Part shown: in pieces, positions 11,535 through 21,019 of the stretch
How positions within the stretch are numbered: position 1 is the stretch's first letter
Layout of the letters: each line of letters opens with the position of its first letter
NCBI RefSeq assembly: GCF_001571285.1
Contig: NZ_BCTM01000028.1
Location: forward strand, 1 to 52,273
From: Kluyvera cryocrescens NBRC 102467
GTDB taxonomy: Bacteria; Pseudomonadota; Gammaproteobacteria; Enterobacterales; Enterobacteriaceae
DNA length: 52,273 bases
Direction of reading: 5' to 3'
The notes under the pieces: generated by a model
Databases searched by the model: none
What the model saw: only the letters and a program-made list of their open reading frames with translations
What the model was told of the DNA's origin: nothing
Made by a program: the position numbers and the translations under genes

Positions 11535-13226
11535 TCACTGAGCGTTTACAGGCTTGGCTGGTACATGGCACCAGTTGTTGTACTCGTTGATGCCACCGTC
11601 CGGTGAGGTGTAGCCCAAACAGCCCATGATGGTGTCGTAAAGCTCAACGTGACGCTTAGGCTGCTTCATCGCCGCCTGCTGCTGCAGGTAAGCAAACGAA
11701 CGAGCATGATCCGGATTCTCCAGATACTTATCCGACATCCACACCATCATCGGCACGCGGAACTGCTCCGGCGGCGCCATCTTACGTGGCGTACCGTGCA
11801 GACGTTCGTGCTCATTGATCGATTCACCGTGGTCAGAGGCAAAGAAGACAATCGCCTTCTTATCGCGCATCTGGTCAAAGACGTTCACCAGAAAGTGATC
11901 CACGTAGGTTATCGAGTTATCGTAGGAGTTAATCAGCTCCGCTTTCGTGCATTTGTCATCCACGTTCACACATTCCGGCTTCCACTTGGCGAAGTTGCGC
12001 GGATAGCGCTGGGTATAGTTAAAGTGTGAACCTTTGGTATGGATAATAATGAGATGCTTTCCGTCGACACCGCTACGGGCCAACACATTCTTTAGTTCGT
12101 CAGCGAGCAGCATGTCGTCCACGCTTTTACCGCGGTTCCTCGGCTCGGCGCCAATCTGCTCACGATAGGCAATGTTATTGGCCATCGTATTGCTGTAGAA
12201 CCACAGTTCGCTTTGCATCGCCAACAAATCACCGGTAAAGCCAAGCTGGTGCAGCACGGCAAACACGTTCTGTTCTTTAACCGTCCGCTGCGGGTTATCG
12301 CTAGCCCCGCCCTGCCGCACAAACATGCAGCGCAGCGACAGCTTGGTCGCGGTATCGCACGAGTAGCCACGGAACGCGACCAGGTTTTTCTCTTTTGCCA
12401 GCTCAGGTGTGGTATCTCGCCCGTAGCCGAACAGCCCCATATGATCCCAGCGGGTGGTTTCACCGATAATAAACACCACATAGGTGTCATCGATTCCCTC
12501 AGGCGCGACGTAGGTGAATTTTTTAGCGGGGTCGATAAGCTCTTTGGTATCAAAAGATTCATCGATTTGCGTCCAGCCATACAGACTCAGCGCAGACAGC
12601 CAGTTGCTGGGCAAATACGAGTTAGCCAGCACACCGCCATAGCTTGGCAGATCGACCTGCGACAGGCGTTCACTCTCTTTGAGATGCGCTTCCATTAAGC
12701 GAATCGGCCCCCAGACCAGCAGCGCACAGACGAGAATAATCGCCACGCTGCGTATCCGCTGGCCTCGCGTACGTAACTGCTGCAACAGCGTGTCACGCGC
12801 GCCGTTAAGCCAGATAAAGATCAACGGCACGATGCTGGTCAACACCAACCAGGAGATAAAATGCCAACCCACCACCTCTTTGGAGAGGTCCACATCGGTG
12901 GTCATCACCGAAGCAATAATGCCGTAGCCAATGACGACATTCAGGTTGGTCATATAATAGCTGGCGCCTGCAGAAATCAGCACCACGAGGGAGACCAGCA
13001 CTTTCCACAGCGTGCGTCCGCCAAGCGACAGTATACGCAGTAAGAAGAAGGTGAGCAGTAAAGTGCCTACAAGCTCGATAGCAATGAAAATCCCTTTTTC
13101 GACGCTAAAATTCTGTAGGTATCCTTCAAACCGGCGGACGAACACGGAATAGTTCATCAGCCAGCCGATGTAAACCGCCAGCAGCATACACAGCGTCTGC
13201 TGGGACATCGATTTTATATATTTCAT
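11535..13226 (-). CDS. eptB: Kdo2-lipid A phosphoethanolamine 7''-transferase EptB
   Basis: EptB is an inner-membrane enzyme that adds phosphoethanolamine to the outer Kdo sugar of LPS. From the MKYIKSMSQQ start it has 563 residues, as E. coli EptB. A longer frame begins 26 codons earlier (13304) but is not supported by homology. About five N-terminal helices precede the periplasmic alkaline-phosphatase-like domain. Catalytic Thr lies at about residue 292 in SCDTATKLSLRC. Metal ligands are visible in DTYVVFIIGETTRWDH and FFASDHGES. In E. coli the gene is controlled by sigma-E and by the sRNAs MgrR and ArcZ; the long leader here would allow this. Confidence 0.95.
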   Translation of the reverse strand: MKYIKSMSQQTLCMLLAVYIGWLMNYSVFVRRFEGYLQNFSVEKGIFIAIELVGTLLLTFFLLRILSLGGRTLWKVLVSLVVLISAGASYYMTNLNVVIGYGIIASVMTTDVDLSKEVVGWHFISWLVLTSIVPLIFIWLNGARDTLLQQLRTRGQRIRSVAIILVCALLVWGPIRLMEAHLKESERLSQVDLPSYGGVLANSYLPSNWLSALSLYGWTQIDESFDTKELIDPAKKFTYVAPEGIDDTYVVFIIGETTRWDHMGLFGYGRDTTPELAKEKNLVAFRGYSCDTATKLSLRCMFVRQGGASDNPQRTVKEQNVFAVLHQLGFTGDLLAMQSELWFYSNTMANNIAYREQIGAEPRNRGKSVDDMLLADELKNVLARSGVDGKHLIIIHTKGSHFNYTQRYPRNFAKWKPECVNVDDKCTKAELINSYDNSITYVDHFLVNVFDQMRDKKAIVFFASDHGESINEHERLHGTPRKMAPPEQFRVPMMVWMSDKYLENPDHARSFAYLQQQAAMKQPKRHVELYDTIMGCLGYTSPDGGINEYNNWCHVPAKPVNAQ

Positions 13227-13302
13227 GCAAAAACCCTGGAAAAAGGGAAAACCAAAAACGGGCGGCAGGCGAAAAAAAACGACAGGCCCGAGAATAATTG
13301 TC

Positions 13303-13322
13303 ATGAGCCATTAAGGGCTCAT
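13303..13322 (-). other. hairpin upstream of eptB
   Basis: ATGAGCC pairs with GGCTCAT around a 6-nt loop, about 77 bp before the eptB start. It could be part of the eptB leader or an operator. Function unknown. Confidence 0.35.
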
Positions 13323-13379
13323 ATGCAAGCGCGGTAAGTAGACAACAAGAAAGGGGAAAAGTATTCGGCGGGATTGTGA

Positions 13380-13413
13380 TCTGGCCAGATATTTACAAAA
13401 ATACCTGGCCAGA
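13380..13413 (-). terminator. hairpin downstream of yhjX
   Basis: A perfect 9-bp stem TCTGGCCAG/CTGGCCAGA with AT-rich inner pairing lies just beyond the yhjX stop. There is no T-run after it on the minus strand, so it is a weak terminator or a 3'-end stabiliser. Confidence 0.45.
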
Positions 13414-13441
13414 ATCGACTTAATAAGTGAGGTAATTATTG

Positions 13442-14644
13442 TTAAGCGTGCGCTTCGTGCAGAATTTCCGTTTTTGGCTGGCGAATAGTGGTCGACAGCG
13501 CCAGGGAAATAATCAGCAGTGCGAAGATAACGCAGAAGGTTACGTAGAACCCGCCGAACAGTGAAGCAATCAGCGAGCCGCAGATGCTGCCAATCCCGAA
13601 ACCTAAGTAAATCACCCCGTAGTTTTTCGCCAGGTTATTCAGACCAAAGAACTCACTCACCAGCGATGGGAAGACGGTGATGGTGCCGCCAAAGTTAAAG
13701 GCCACACAGGCAATCGCCGCGAAGAAAGTGACTTCATTCAGTGGCGCGAACAGCAGCGCCGCCATGCCGACCAGCGAGATAATCTGACCGATAGTGATAA
13801 CGCGGATACGTGAGATTTTATCGGACAGGATACCCAGCACCAGACGACCGCTCAGGTTAGCAATCGAGATAATCGTCACGGCATTGGCGGCCGTTGCCAG
13901 ATCCAGATGAACCATCCCCTGCGCAATATCTTTCGCCACACCGATAACATACAGGCCGCTCATACAAGCCGTCAGGAACATCACTGCCAGCATCCAGTAC
14001 TGCGGTTTACGCATGGATTCCGCCAGCGTGAAGTCGTTTTCCATCACCCCGTTATGACTCGCAACAGCCTGATTAGGTGCGTCTTTCATCAGCATCGCGC
14101 CGAAGACAATCATCACCAGCACAATTGCGCCCCAGATCATGAAGGTTTTTTCCAGGCCCACGGTCGCCAGCAGATGGCTATCGATGAATTTGAAACCCAG
14201 ACTGCCTAAACCGTAGGAACCGATAGCAAAGGCTGAAATCAGCCCCTTACGTTCCGGGAACCATTTTACGCAGTTGGACAGCGTCAGCAGATAGCCTGCG
14301 CCATCGGCAAGACCCACAATGACCCCGGCGCTCAGCCACAGCATCGGCAGGCTGTTGGCATGTGCGGTCAGGAAGAAACCGAGACCCAGCAGAATACCGG
14401 ACGCCATCGTGACGTGTTTAACGCCAAAACGTTCCTGCAGTTTACCGGCAACGGAAGAGGAGATCGCCAGCCCCAGGCTTAATAAACCAAAGGAGAACGC
14501 CACCTGGCTCACCGATGCATCCAGCTTGCTGGACAGCGCACTGTTGAACAAGCTCCAGGTATAGACGGAACCGAGAGCGAATTGGGTGATGATGGTGCCG
14601 AACAATGTCAGCCAGCGGGTATGATTTTTAGTTGCAGCGTTCAT
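13442..14644 (-). CDS. yhjX: pyruvate-responsive MFS transporter YhjX
   Basis: YhjX is a 400-residue major facilitator protein of the oxalate/formate antiporter-like group, nearly colinear with E. coli YhjX (402 aa). Twelve hydrophobic segments are visible, starting RWLTLFGTIITQFALGSVYTW. Conserved loops include GKLQERFGVKHVTMASG and SDKISRIRVITIGQ. In E. coli its transcription is switched on by the YpdAB two-component system on sensing extracellular pyruvate. The upstream region here carries matching YpdB-type repeats. The transported substrate is not firmly established. Confidence 0.95.
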   Translation of the reverse strand: MNAATKNHTRWLTLFGTIITQFALGSVYTWSLFNSALSSKLDASVSQVAFSFGLLSLGLAISSSVAGKLQERFGVKHVTMASGILLGLGFFLTAHANSLPMLWLSAGVIVGLADGAGYLLTLSNCVKWFPERKGLISAFAIGSYGLGSLGFKFIDSHLLATVGLEKTFMIWGAIVLVMIVFGAMLMKDAPNQAVASHNGVMENDFTLAESMRKPQYWMLAVMFLTACMSGLYVIGVAKDIAQGMVHLDLATAANAVTIISIANLSGRLVLGILSDKISRIRVITIGQIISLVGMAALLFAPLNEVTFFAAIACVAFNFGGTITVFPSLVSEFFGLNNLAKNYGVIYLGFGIGSICGSLIASLFGGFYVTFCVIFALLIISLALSTTIRQPKTEILHEAHA

Positions 14645-14716
14645 GATGAAGATGCCTTCGTAGATTAACTGCTGCCAACGATAACGAAGTTAGCATTTTT
14701 GCAGGTTGAAAAAGGC

Positions 14717-14768
14717 ATGAAGTGCATTCAGGACGGAATGAAATGCATCAGCGGCGGAATGAATGACA
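14717..14768 (-). promoter_or_regulatory. YpdB-type activator site upstream of yhjX, three repeats
   Basis: On the minus strand three 10-mers occur in direct repeat with exactly 11 bp between each: TGTCATTCAT (14768-14759), TGCATTTCAT (14747-14738) and TGCACTTCAT (14726-14717). The E. coli YpdB site is described as GGCATTTCAT-N11-GGCATTTCAT. The proximal pair is the best match and the distal repeat is weaker. The 21-bp period puts the repeats on one helix face. Confidence 0.75.
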
Positions 14769-14815
14769 TTGAAAAAATAACCCGCCGCTGATGTGGGTAA
14801 GGCAAATCGCTCATT

Positions 14816-15526
14816 TTAGAAGCGAGCGCTGACGCCCATCGTATAGAAATAGTTAACGCCGGTGGGCATGTTGTCCGCCTGCGACAGCGCGGCATAGGCC
14901 GCCAGATGTGAATTCAGTAACATGTCGGCGCCGACGGTAACATCGACCCAGTTGCCGTCCTGCGTTGCGGTTGGGATCCGATTTAAGCCGGATTGCGCCT
15001 TCCACTGATTCTCACCAAACTGCTGGTTATAGCTCACCTGCGCCCATGGCCGAATGCCAAGCCAACTATGCGAATCAACCCGCCAGCCCAGCGTACTGAC
15101 GCTGGCATGCCACAGCGGATCGGTCAGCGACGCCGTGGTCACCGAATCGCCAAACTCATTCCACATAAACCCCGGCGAACCGTCATAGTGCCACTGGGCG
15201 ACGGGCCCCGTCGTGATGCTGTTGGTTAAAGGAAAATTCCACCCAAAGCTCATTGTTTTGGTGGCGTCCAGCGGCATATTATCCGGCGAATTCAGGTTAA
15301 CGCCTGTGCCTGCCTGCACCGCTTCAATCCGCTCCGCCAGAATGTCATCGTAGCGCGGTTGGTGATCGCTATCCCATGTATAGCGCTCGGCAGTATTACT
15401 TTGTGAGTCAGACACGATATATTCCTGTTGCCAGGCATTGGCATGTGGGGAAAATAACATCCACACAAAAATCGATGCCGGCGTAACATATCGCCAGGGG
15501 CCATTGCATTTCTTATTATTCATCAA
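14816..15526 (-). CDS. yhjY: YhjY family outer-membrane beta-barrel protein
   Basis: This 236-residue exported protein has an autotransporter-like beta-barrel domain. The signal peptide ends near SPHANA before WQQEYIVSDS. The mature part has alternating beta strands and a terminal aromatic residue (MGVSARF), the usual C-terminal signature for outer-membrane insertion. It matches E. coli YhjY in blocks such as TAERYTWDSDHQPRYDDI and WNEFGDSVTT. There is no passenger domain. Function is uncharacterised. It sits between yhjX and the divergent tag. Confidence 0.85.
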   Translation of the reverse strand: MMNNKKCNGPWRYVTPASIFVWMLFSPHANAWQQEYIVSDSQSNTAERYTWDSDHQPRYDDILAERIEAVQAGTGVNLNSPDNMPLDATKTMSFGWNFPLTNSITTGPVAQWHYDGSPGFMWNEFGDSVTTASLTDPLWHASVSTLGWRVDSHSWLGIRPWAQVSYNQQFGENQWKAQSGLNRIPTATQDGNWVDVTVGADMLLNSHLAAYAALSQADNMPTGVNYFYTMGVSARF

Positions 15527-15676
15527 GTGACTCCAGAGAAGAGCCAGGTTCGGCAGTTATTGTTATGTTTTAAGGGAGAGATCCCTGTATTAACTATTGT
15601 CTCTTTATTATCGGCGTCAAGAGAAGTGCAGGGTTTTATTATCGTGCGTGAGCCATTGGCAAAAAGGGAGAATCAC

Positions 15677-16258
15677 ATGCAGCGTTGCGGTTGGGTTAGT
15701 CAGGACCCGCTTTATATCGAATATCACGATACCGAGTGGGGCGTCGCCCAAAAAGATAACCAGAAACTGTTTGAAATGATCTGCCTCGAGGGCCAGCAGG
15801 CCGGGCTGTCATGGATAACGGTGCTAAAAAAGCGCGAAAACTATCGTCAGGCCTTCCATCATTTCGATCCGGTCAAAGTGGCGGCGATGACCGAAGCAGA
15901 CGTTGAGCGCCTGGTGCTGGATGCCGGCATCATTCGCCATCGGGGCAAAATTCAGGCCATTATCGGCAACGCGCGGGCGTTCCTGGCGATGGAAGCCAAC
16001 GGAGAACCGTTCAATGCGTTTGTCTGGTCATTTGTCGATAACACCCCCATTGTCACCCAAGCCGCGACGCTCGCCGAAATCGCGACCTCAACGCCCGCGT
16101 CAGATGCATTATCTAAAGCCCTGAAGAAACGCGGCTTCAAGTTCGTTGGCACCACGATTTGTTATTCCTTCATGCAGGCCTGCGGTCTGGTCAGCGACCA
16201 CGTGACGGGCTGCTTCTGCCATCCTGGAGTTCAGCATGATCAGAAAATGGAACACTAA
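15677..16258 (+). CDS. tag: 3-methyladenine DNA glycosylase I
   Basis: Tag is a cytoplasmic base-excision repair enzyme that removes 3-methyladenine. The start at 15677 has a good AAAGGGAG ribosome binding site and matches E. coli Tag (187 aa; 193 here). A longer open frame from 15527 has no homology. The zinc site is intact: Cys4, His17 and the C-terminal His and Cys in DHVTGCFCHPG. The catalytic Glu lies in EMICLEGQQAGLSW. The 3' end overlaps yiaC by 23 bp, so the two are co-transcribed. Confidence 0.95.
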   Translation: MQRCGWVSQDPLYIEYHDTEWGVAQKDNQKLFEMICLEGQQAGLSWITVLKKRENYRQAFHHFDPVKVAAMTEADVERLVLDAGIIRHRGKIQAIIGNARAFLAMEANGEPFNAFVWSFVDNTPIVTQAATLAEIATSTPASDALSKALKKRGFKFVGTTICYSFMQACGLVSDHVTGCFCHPGVQHDQKMEH

Positions 16259-16667
16259 CCAGTTCGATTCTTTACTCGAGTTGTGGCTAGAGAGCACGAC
16301 CTACGCCCATCCGTTTATTGCCGAACAGTACTGGCAGGAGAGCCTGCCAATTGTGCGTGATACCTATCTCCCTGCCGCCGACACCTGGGTGTGGGAAGAT
16401 GCAGGCCAACTGCAAGGGTTTGTCAGCGTTATTCAAGGACGCTTTGTCGGCGCGCTGTTTGTAGCACCGGAATGCCTCCACCTCGGTATCGGCACGGCAC
16501 TGCTGGATGCCGTAAAGCAGCACTATACCGACCTCAGTCTGGAGGTGTATCAGAAGAACTGCCGGGCGGTGAATTTCTACCACGCGCAGGGTTTTCGTAT
16601 CGAAGACAGCGCGTGGCAGGACGAGACCCGGCACCCCACATGGATTATGCGTTGGCAGGCGGATTAA
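16236..16667 (+). CDS. yiaC: GNAT family N-acetyltransferase YiaC
   Basis: YiaC is a 143-residue GNAT acetyltransferase (E. coli 146 aa) that acts as a protein lysine acetyltransferase in E. coli. The acetyl-CoA-binding loop is seen as [12 protein letters not shown], and the C-terminal block as [19 protein letters not shown]. It starts inside tag (23-bp overlap) and its last 23 bp overlap the end of the convergent bisC. Confidence 0.93.
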   Translation: MIRKWNTNQFDSLLELWLESTTYAHPFIAEQYWQESLPIVRDTYLPAADTWVWEDAGQLQGFVSVIQGRFVGALFVAPECLHLGIGTALLDAVKQHYTDLSLEVYQKNCRAVNFYHAQGFRIEDSAWQDETRHPTWIMRWQAD

Positions 16668-18978
16668 ACGCCGTTAACGCCAGTTCAGGGCCGTTATACT
16701 TCTCGACCCAGGCCAGCGCCGTATTCCCCGCACAGCCATTCCCCAGCCGCGAGCTGGGGATATCTTTGGTGAGCACGTTAACTGCCCCATTTTTACAGAT
16801 CCCACCGGCCTGAAGATCTAAATCTGGCCATGCGCCTTCATGCAGGCACATGACGCCAGGTTTAATGTCTTCGCTGACCACCACGCCCGCCAATACCTGG
16901 CCACGATGGTTCCACAGCCGCACGACGTCCCCATCGTTGATTTGTCGCGCCTGCGCATCCTGAGGATGCAGCGTCAGCGGTTCGCGCCCGGCGACCGCAT
17001 ACTGCTCCCGCAACGACGTATGATTTAGCTGGCTGTGCAAACGGTGCGCAGGATGTGCTGACAGCAGTTGAAGCTGTCCTGGCTGCGCATTGCCGTGCCA
17101 TTCATCAGGCTCCAGCCACATCGGATGCGGCGGGCAGTCCGGGTATTGGAAGCTGGCGATACGCTCAGAATAGATCTCAATTTTACCGCTCGGCGTTTTG
17201 AGCGGGTTGGCCTGCGGGTCAGCGCGAAACGCGCCAAAGCGCACAAACGCCGCGTTTTGTTCGCTTTCAGGCATCTCAATCAGTTCGTTGGCCTGCCAGA
17301 AGCGTTCAAACGGTGGCAGAGCGACCTGCTGGCTAGCGCCGCGTTCAGCGGCGATATTGTAAAACGTCTCCAGCCACTGCAATTCACTTTTGCCTTCGGT
17401 AAAACGCTCCCGCCCACCCGATTGCCAAAGCTCGCTGAGGTCGGCAAACACCTGCCAATCGTCGCGGGCTTCATCACGAGGCATCACCACCCGCTTCATC
17501 GGCACCAGATGCTGATTGCTGTAATCGCCGGTCATGGTCAGGTCGTTGCGTTCAAACGAGGTGGTGGCGGGCAGGACGATATCCGCATGACGCGCCGCCG
17601 CCGTCCAGTTACATTCGGAGATCACCACCAGTTCCGGTTTTTGCCAGGCGCGAATCAAACGGTTGGTGTCCTGATGATGGGTAAAGTTGGCGCCACCAGC
17701 CCACCAGACAAAGCGAATATCCGGGAAGTGGCGATCGAGACCGTTGTGCTGGTACGGCGCGCCGGGGTTCTCCAGCGCCTCGACTATCCGCGCCACCGGG
17801 ATTTTATCCACGGCATCAACGCCGCCTTTCACTGTTCCCTGCATTGAGGCCAACACCGCCGCACGACGCGTCGGGTTGCCGCCATTCGCGAAATGATAAG
17901 AAAGACCAAAACCGCCGCCCGGGGTGCCTATTTGGCCCAGCATGGCGGCCAGCGTCACCAGCATCCAGTGCTTTTGCTCGCCAAACTGCTGGCGCTGCAT
18001 TCCCCATCCGGCCATCAACATGGTGGTATTTTTCCGGAACATATCCGCCAGTTCGCGGATTTTATCTGCACTTACCCCACAAATAGCCGCCGCCCATTCT
18101 GCAGATTTAGCTTCACCATCGTTGCTGCCCAGCAGATAATCGGCGAACGTCGGGAATCCGGTGGTATAGCGCGTGAGAAATTCCGCATCGTGCCATTCAT
18201 TAACCAACAGCGTGTGGGCGATACCCAGCATCATCGCCACGTCGGTGCCCATATGCGGGGCGATCCATTCCATAGATTCACCGAAAAAGGCGACAGTTTC
18301 CGATCGCATCGGATCGATGCAGATCAGCCGCTTGCCGCTTTGCCGCAGCTGTTCAAAATAGGGGAGCCCCTGCTCATCGGAAGCATTCCACGAAATTTTC
18401 AGCGTATTCAGTGGATTGGCGCTCCACAGCACCACCACTTCGGAATGTTCCAGTACCATCGGCCAGCTGGTTTGCTGCTGATAAACCTCGTTACCGCCCA
18501 CCACGTGGGGCATGATCGCCTGCGCTGCGCCAGTCGAGTAATCCCCCAGATGGCCGGTATAGCCGCCGGCAAGACTCATATAGCGTTGAAGCAACGTCGC
18601 CGCTTTGTGTAACACGCCGTTGGAACGCCAACCGTAGGAGCCGGCGAAAATTGACGCCGGGCCATAGCTATCGCGAATACGTCGGTGCTGGCGGTCAATG
18701 AGCGCCAGCGCATCGTCCCAGCTTACCCGCACAAACTCATCCTGCCCGCGCACACCCTGTGGGTTTTCCGGTGATGCCAAAAATCCTTTACGCACCATCG
18801 GATAGCGCACGCGCGTTTTACTGTGTACCTGGTCGCGCACCACGCTTTGCAGCGAGTTGGTAAACGTGGTTTTAAGCGCCCCGCGCGAGGAAAGAACCTG
18901 CTCGCCGTCGGTTTCAACCCACATGGGTCCCCAATGGGCGGCGGTAAGGATGGTTTTGGTTGTCGCTGAATTTGCCAA
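16645..18978 (-). CDS. bisC: biotin sulfoxide reductase BisC
   Basis: BisC is a molybdopterin-guanine-dinucleotide enzyme of the DMSO reductase family, 777 residues as in E. coli. It reduces d-biotin d-sulfoxide to biotin and also methionine-S-sulfoxide in the cytoplasm. No signal peptide is present. Family marks include [16 protein letters not shown] (the active-site Ser ligand region), [25 protein letters not shown] and the C-terminal cofactor-binding domain with [15 protein letters not shown]. It is divergent from yiaD and overlaps yiaC tail to tail. Confidence 0.95.
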   Translation of the reverse strand: MANSATTKTILTAAHWGPMWVETDGEQVLSSRGALKTTFTNSLQSVVRDQVHSKTRVRYPMVRKGFLASPENPQGVRGQDEFVRVSWDDALALIDRQHRRIRDSYGPASIFAGSYGWRSNGVLHKAATLLQRYMSLAGGYTGHLGDYSTGAAQAIMPHVVGGNEVYQQQTSWPMVLEHSEVVVLWSANPLNTLKISWNASDEQGLPYFEQLRQSGKRLICIDPMRSETVAFFGESMEWIAPHMGTDVAMMLGIAHTLLVNEWHDAEFLTRYTTGFPTFADYLLGSNDGEAKSAEWAAAICGVSADKIRELADMFRKNTTMLMAGWGMQRQQFGEQKHWMLVTLAAMLGQIGTPGGGFGLSYHFANGGNPTRRAAVLASMQGTVKGGVDAVDKIPVARIVEALENPGAPYQHNGLDRHFPDIRFVWWAGGANFTHHQDTNRLIRAWQKPELVVISECNWTAAARHADIVLPATTSFERNDLTMTGDYSNQHLVPMKRVVMPRDEARDDWQVFADLSELWQSGGRERFTEGKSELQWLETFYNIAAERGASQQVALPPFERFWQANELIEMPESEQNAAFVRFGAFRADPQANPLKTPSGKIEIYSERIASFQYPDCPPHPMWLEPDEWHGNAQPGQLQLLSAHPAHRLHSQLNHTSLREQYAVAGREPLTLHPQDAQARQINDGDVVRLWNHRGQVLAGVVVSEDIKPGVMCLHEGAWPDLDLQAGGICKNGAVNVLTKDIPSSRLGNGCAGNTALAWVEKYNGPELALTAFNPPANA

Positions 18979-19144
18979 GGCATACTCCTGGATAGCTGAT
19001 GCAGGTGTTACGGCGATCTTTTCATCATCGCTCGAAATTATTTACAAAAAGTTAAAAACCGAGGGGAATTTTCCCAGCTTTTGCACGTCATAATCAACCG
19101 CCACACCTGCCGTGGCAAAGAATAAAAAGGATTAAGGACATAAG

Positions 19145-19804
19145 ATGAAAAAACGCATTTTCATGATTGCGGCTCTGGTGAGCGGCGCAATGGCGGTTTC
19201 CGGCTGTACCACTAACCCGTATACCGGTGAGCGAGAAGCAGGTAAAGCAGGGATCGGTGCAGGACTTGGTTCTCTGGTGGGCGCCGGCATTGGCGCACTG
19301 TCATCGTCAAAACATGACCGAGGCAAAGGCGCGCTGATTGGCGCCGCTGCGGGGGCTGCCGTCGGCGGCGGCGTGGGTTATTACATGGACGCGCAGGAAG
19401 CAAAACTGCGGCAGAAAATGCAGGGCACCGGCGTAAGCGTCACCCGTAACGGCGACAACATCGTGCTCAATATGCCAAACAACGTCACCTTCGACAGCTC
19501 CTCCTCCACGTTGAAACCGGCGGGTGCGAACACGCTGGTTGGCGTCGCAATGGTCCTGAAAGAGTATGAAAAAACCGCGGTTAACGTCGTCGGCTACACC
19601 GACAGCACCGGCAGCCAGCAGCTCAACATGAAGTTGTCGCAGCAGCGCGCCGACTCGGTGGCCAGCTCACTCATCACCCAGGGCGTCGCCGCCGCGCGCG
19701 TGCGCACCTCCGGTATGGGCCCGGCAAATCCGATTGCCAGCAACAGCACCGAAGAAGGCAAAGCGCAGAACCGCCGCGTCGAGATTACGCTCAGCCCGAT
19801 GTAA
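19145..19804 (+). CDS. yiaD: OmpA-family lipoprotein YiaD
   Basis: YiaD is a 219-residue outer-membrane lipoprotein. The lipobox VSGC places the acylated Cys at residue 21. A glycine-zipper region (about residues 35-80, GIGAGLGSLVGAGIGAL and GAAAGAAVGGGVGYY) precedes the peptidoglycan-binding OmpA C-terminal domain (about 110-219: VNVVGYTDSTGSQQLNMKLSQQRADSV). It matches E. coli YiaD in length and sequence, a multicopy suppressor of bamD defects there. Confidence 0.94.
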   Translation: MKKRIFMIAALVSGAMAVSGCTTNPYTGEREAGKAGIGAGLGSLVGAGIGALSSSKHDRGKGALIGAAAGAAVGGGVGYYMDAQEAKLRQKMQGTGVSVTRNGDNIVLNMPNNVTFDSSSSTLKPAGANTLVGVAMVLKEYEKTAVNVVGYTDSTGSQQLNMKLSQQRADSVASSLITQGVAAARVRTSGMGPANPIASNSTEEGKAQNRRVEITLSPM

Positions 19805-19812
19805 TCTTTTTA

Positions 19813-19841
19813 TTGCCGGGTGGCGCCACGTCTCCCGGCAA
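19813..19841 (+). terminator. REP-like hairpin after yiaD
   Basis: TTGCCGGG pairs with CCCGGCAA across a 13-nt loop containing GGCGCC. It resembles a degenerate REP/BIME element and probably protects or ends the yiaD transcript. No T-run follows. Confidence 0.5.
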
Positions 19842-19902
19842 AACGCTTGCTTAACCAGATTTTCGCGTTAAGGTGTTCTCACTTTCAGGCGAGAGAACTT
19901 CC

Positions 19903-20919
19903 ATGGCAAAATCAGCACGCCCTACCATCAGCGATGTGGCAAAAGCCGCGCAAACCGGCAAAACCAGTATTTCCCGCTATCTCAATGGCGAAAAACATCT
20001 GCTCTCCGATGCGCTACTCGCCCGCATTGAAGCCGCCATTGCGGAACTCGACTATCGCCCAAGCCTGATGGCTCGCAACCTGAAACGCGGCCGCACCCGC
20101 CTGATTGGTCTGATCATCGCTGATATCACTAACCCCTACTCCGTCAACGTCTTGAGCGGGATCGAAGCGGCCTGCCGTGAGAAAGGCTTTACCCCGCTGG
20201 TGTGTAACACCAACAACGAGGTGAACCAGGAGCTGCACTATCTCGATCTGCTGCGCAGCTATCAGGTGGAAGGAATTGTGGTCAATGCCGTGGGGATGCG
20301 AGAAGAAGGCCTACAGCGCCTGCAACAATCCGCGCTGCCAATGGTGCTGATTGACCGAAAAATCCCGGATTTCTCCTGCGATGTTGTGGGTCTGGATAAC
20401 GCCCAGGCCGCGACAACCGCCACCGAGCACCTCATCGAACAGGGCTTTGAAGCGCTGCTGTTTATCAGCGAACCGCTGGGCACCGTCAACACCCGTCGCG
20501 AGCGTCTGAGCGCCTTTCGTGCCACCCTCGCCCGCTATCCCGGCGTCGTGGCCGATAATGCCGAAGTGCCGCTGGCAGAAAACACCCAGCTTGATAACAC
20601 CCTGCGCCAATTCCACCAGCAGCACCGCGGCATGCGCAAGGCAGTCATTTCTGCCAACGGTGCATTAACGCTGCAGGTCGCCCGTTCGCTCAAACGTATT
20701 GGCCTCAACTGGGGTAGCGATATTGGCCTGCTCGGTTTTGATGAACTGGAGTGGGCGGAGCTGGCTGGCGTGGGCATCACCACCCTGAAGCAGCCGACCT
20801 GGCAGATTGGCTACGCCGCCGTTGAGCAAGTCGTTCGTCGCATTGAAGGGGTTTCCGAATCTATCCATGAGCAGGTCTTTTCCGGTGAGCTGATCGTTCG
20901 CGGATCAACGGCGCGTTAA
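19903..20919 (+). CDS. LacI-family regulator of the 2-ketogluconate operon (PtxS-like)
   Basis: This is a 338-residue LacI/GalR-type repressor. The N-terminal helix-turn-helix (PTISDVAKAAQTGKTSISRYLNGE) and hinge (YRPSLMARNLKRGRTRLIGLIIADI) are followed by a periplasmic-binding-protein-like effector domain. The start at 19903 follows GAGAGAA; an upstream in-frame start at 19873 is less likely. It lies directly upstream, in the same direction, of kguE-kguK-kguT-ghrB. By analogy with Pseudomonas PtxS it probably represses that operon and releases it with 2-ketogluconate. A LacI-type palindrome lies at 20968-20981. It does not occur at this spot in E. coli K-12. Confidence 0.85.
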   Translation: MAKSARPTISDVAKAAQTGKTSISRYLNGEKHLLSDALLARIEAAIAELDYRPSLMARNLKRGRTRLIGLIIADITNPYSVNVLSGIEAACREKGFTPLVCNTNNEVNQELHYLDLLRSYQVEGIVVNAVGMREEGLQRLQQSALPMVLIDRKIPDFSCDVVGLDNAQAATTATEHLIEQGFEALLFISEPLGTVNTRRERLSAFRATLARYPGVVADNAEVPLAENTQLDNTLRQFHQQHRGMRKAVISANGALTLQVARSLKRIGLNWGSDIGLLGFDELEWAELAGVGITTLKQPTWQIGYAAVEQVVRRIEGVSESIHEQVFSGELIVRGSTAR

Positions 20920-20967
20920 CATTCCTTCGTGATGGTGATCATAAATTCAACACCCTGAGATTTTCTT

Positions 20968-20981
20968 TGGAACCGATTCCA
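20968..20981. promoter_or_regulatory. candidate LacI-type operator before kguE
   Basis: TGGAACCGATTCCA is an inverted repeat with a central CG, the shape of LacI-family operators. It is close to the TGAAACCGGTTTCA site recalled for Pseudomonas PtxS. It lies 38 bp before the kguE start. Confidence 0.65.
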
Positions 20982-21019
20982 TTTAGCGTATTAGAAAGAG
21001 CGCTGGATTTGGAGTCCCT

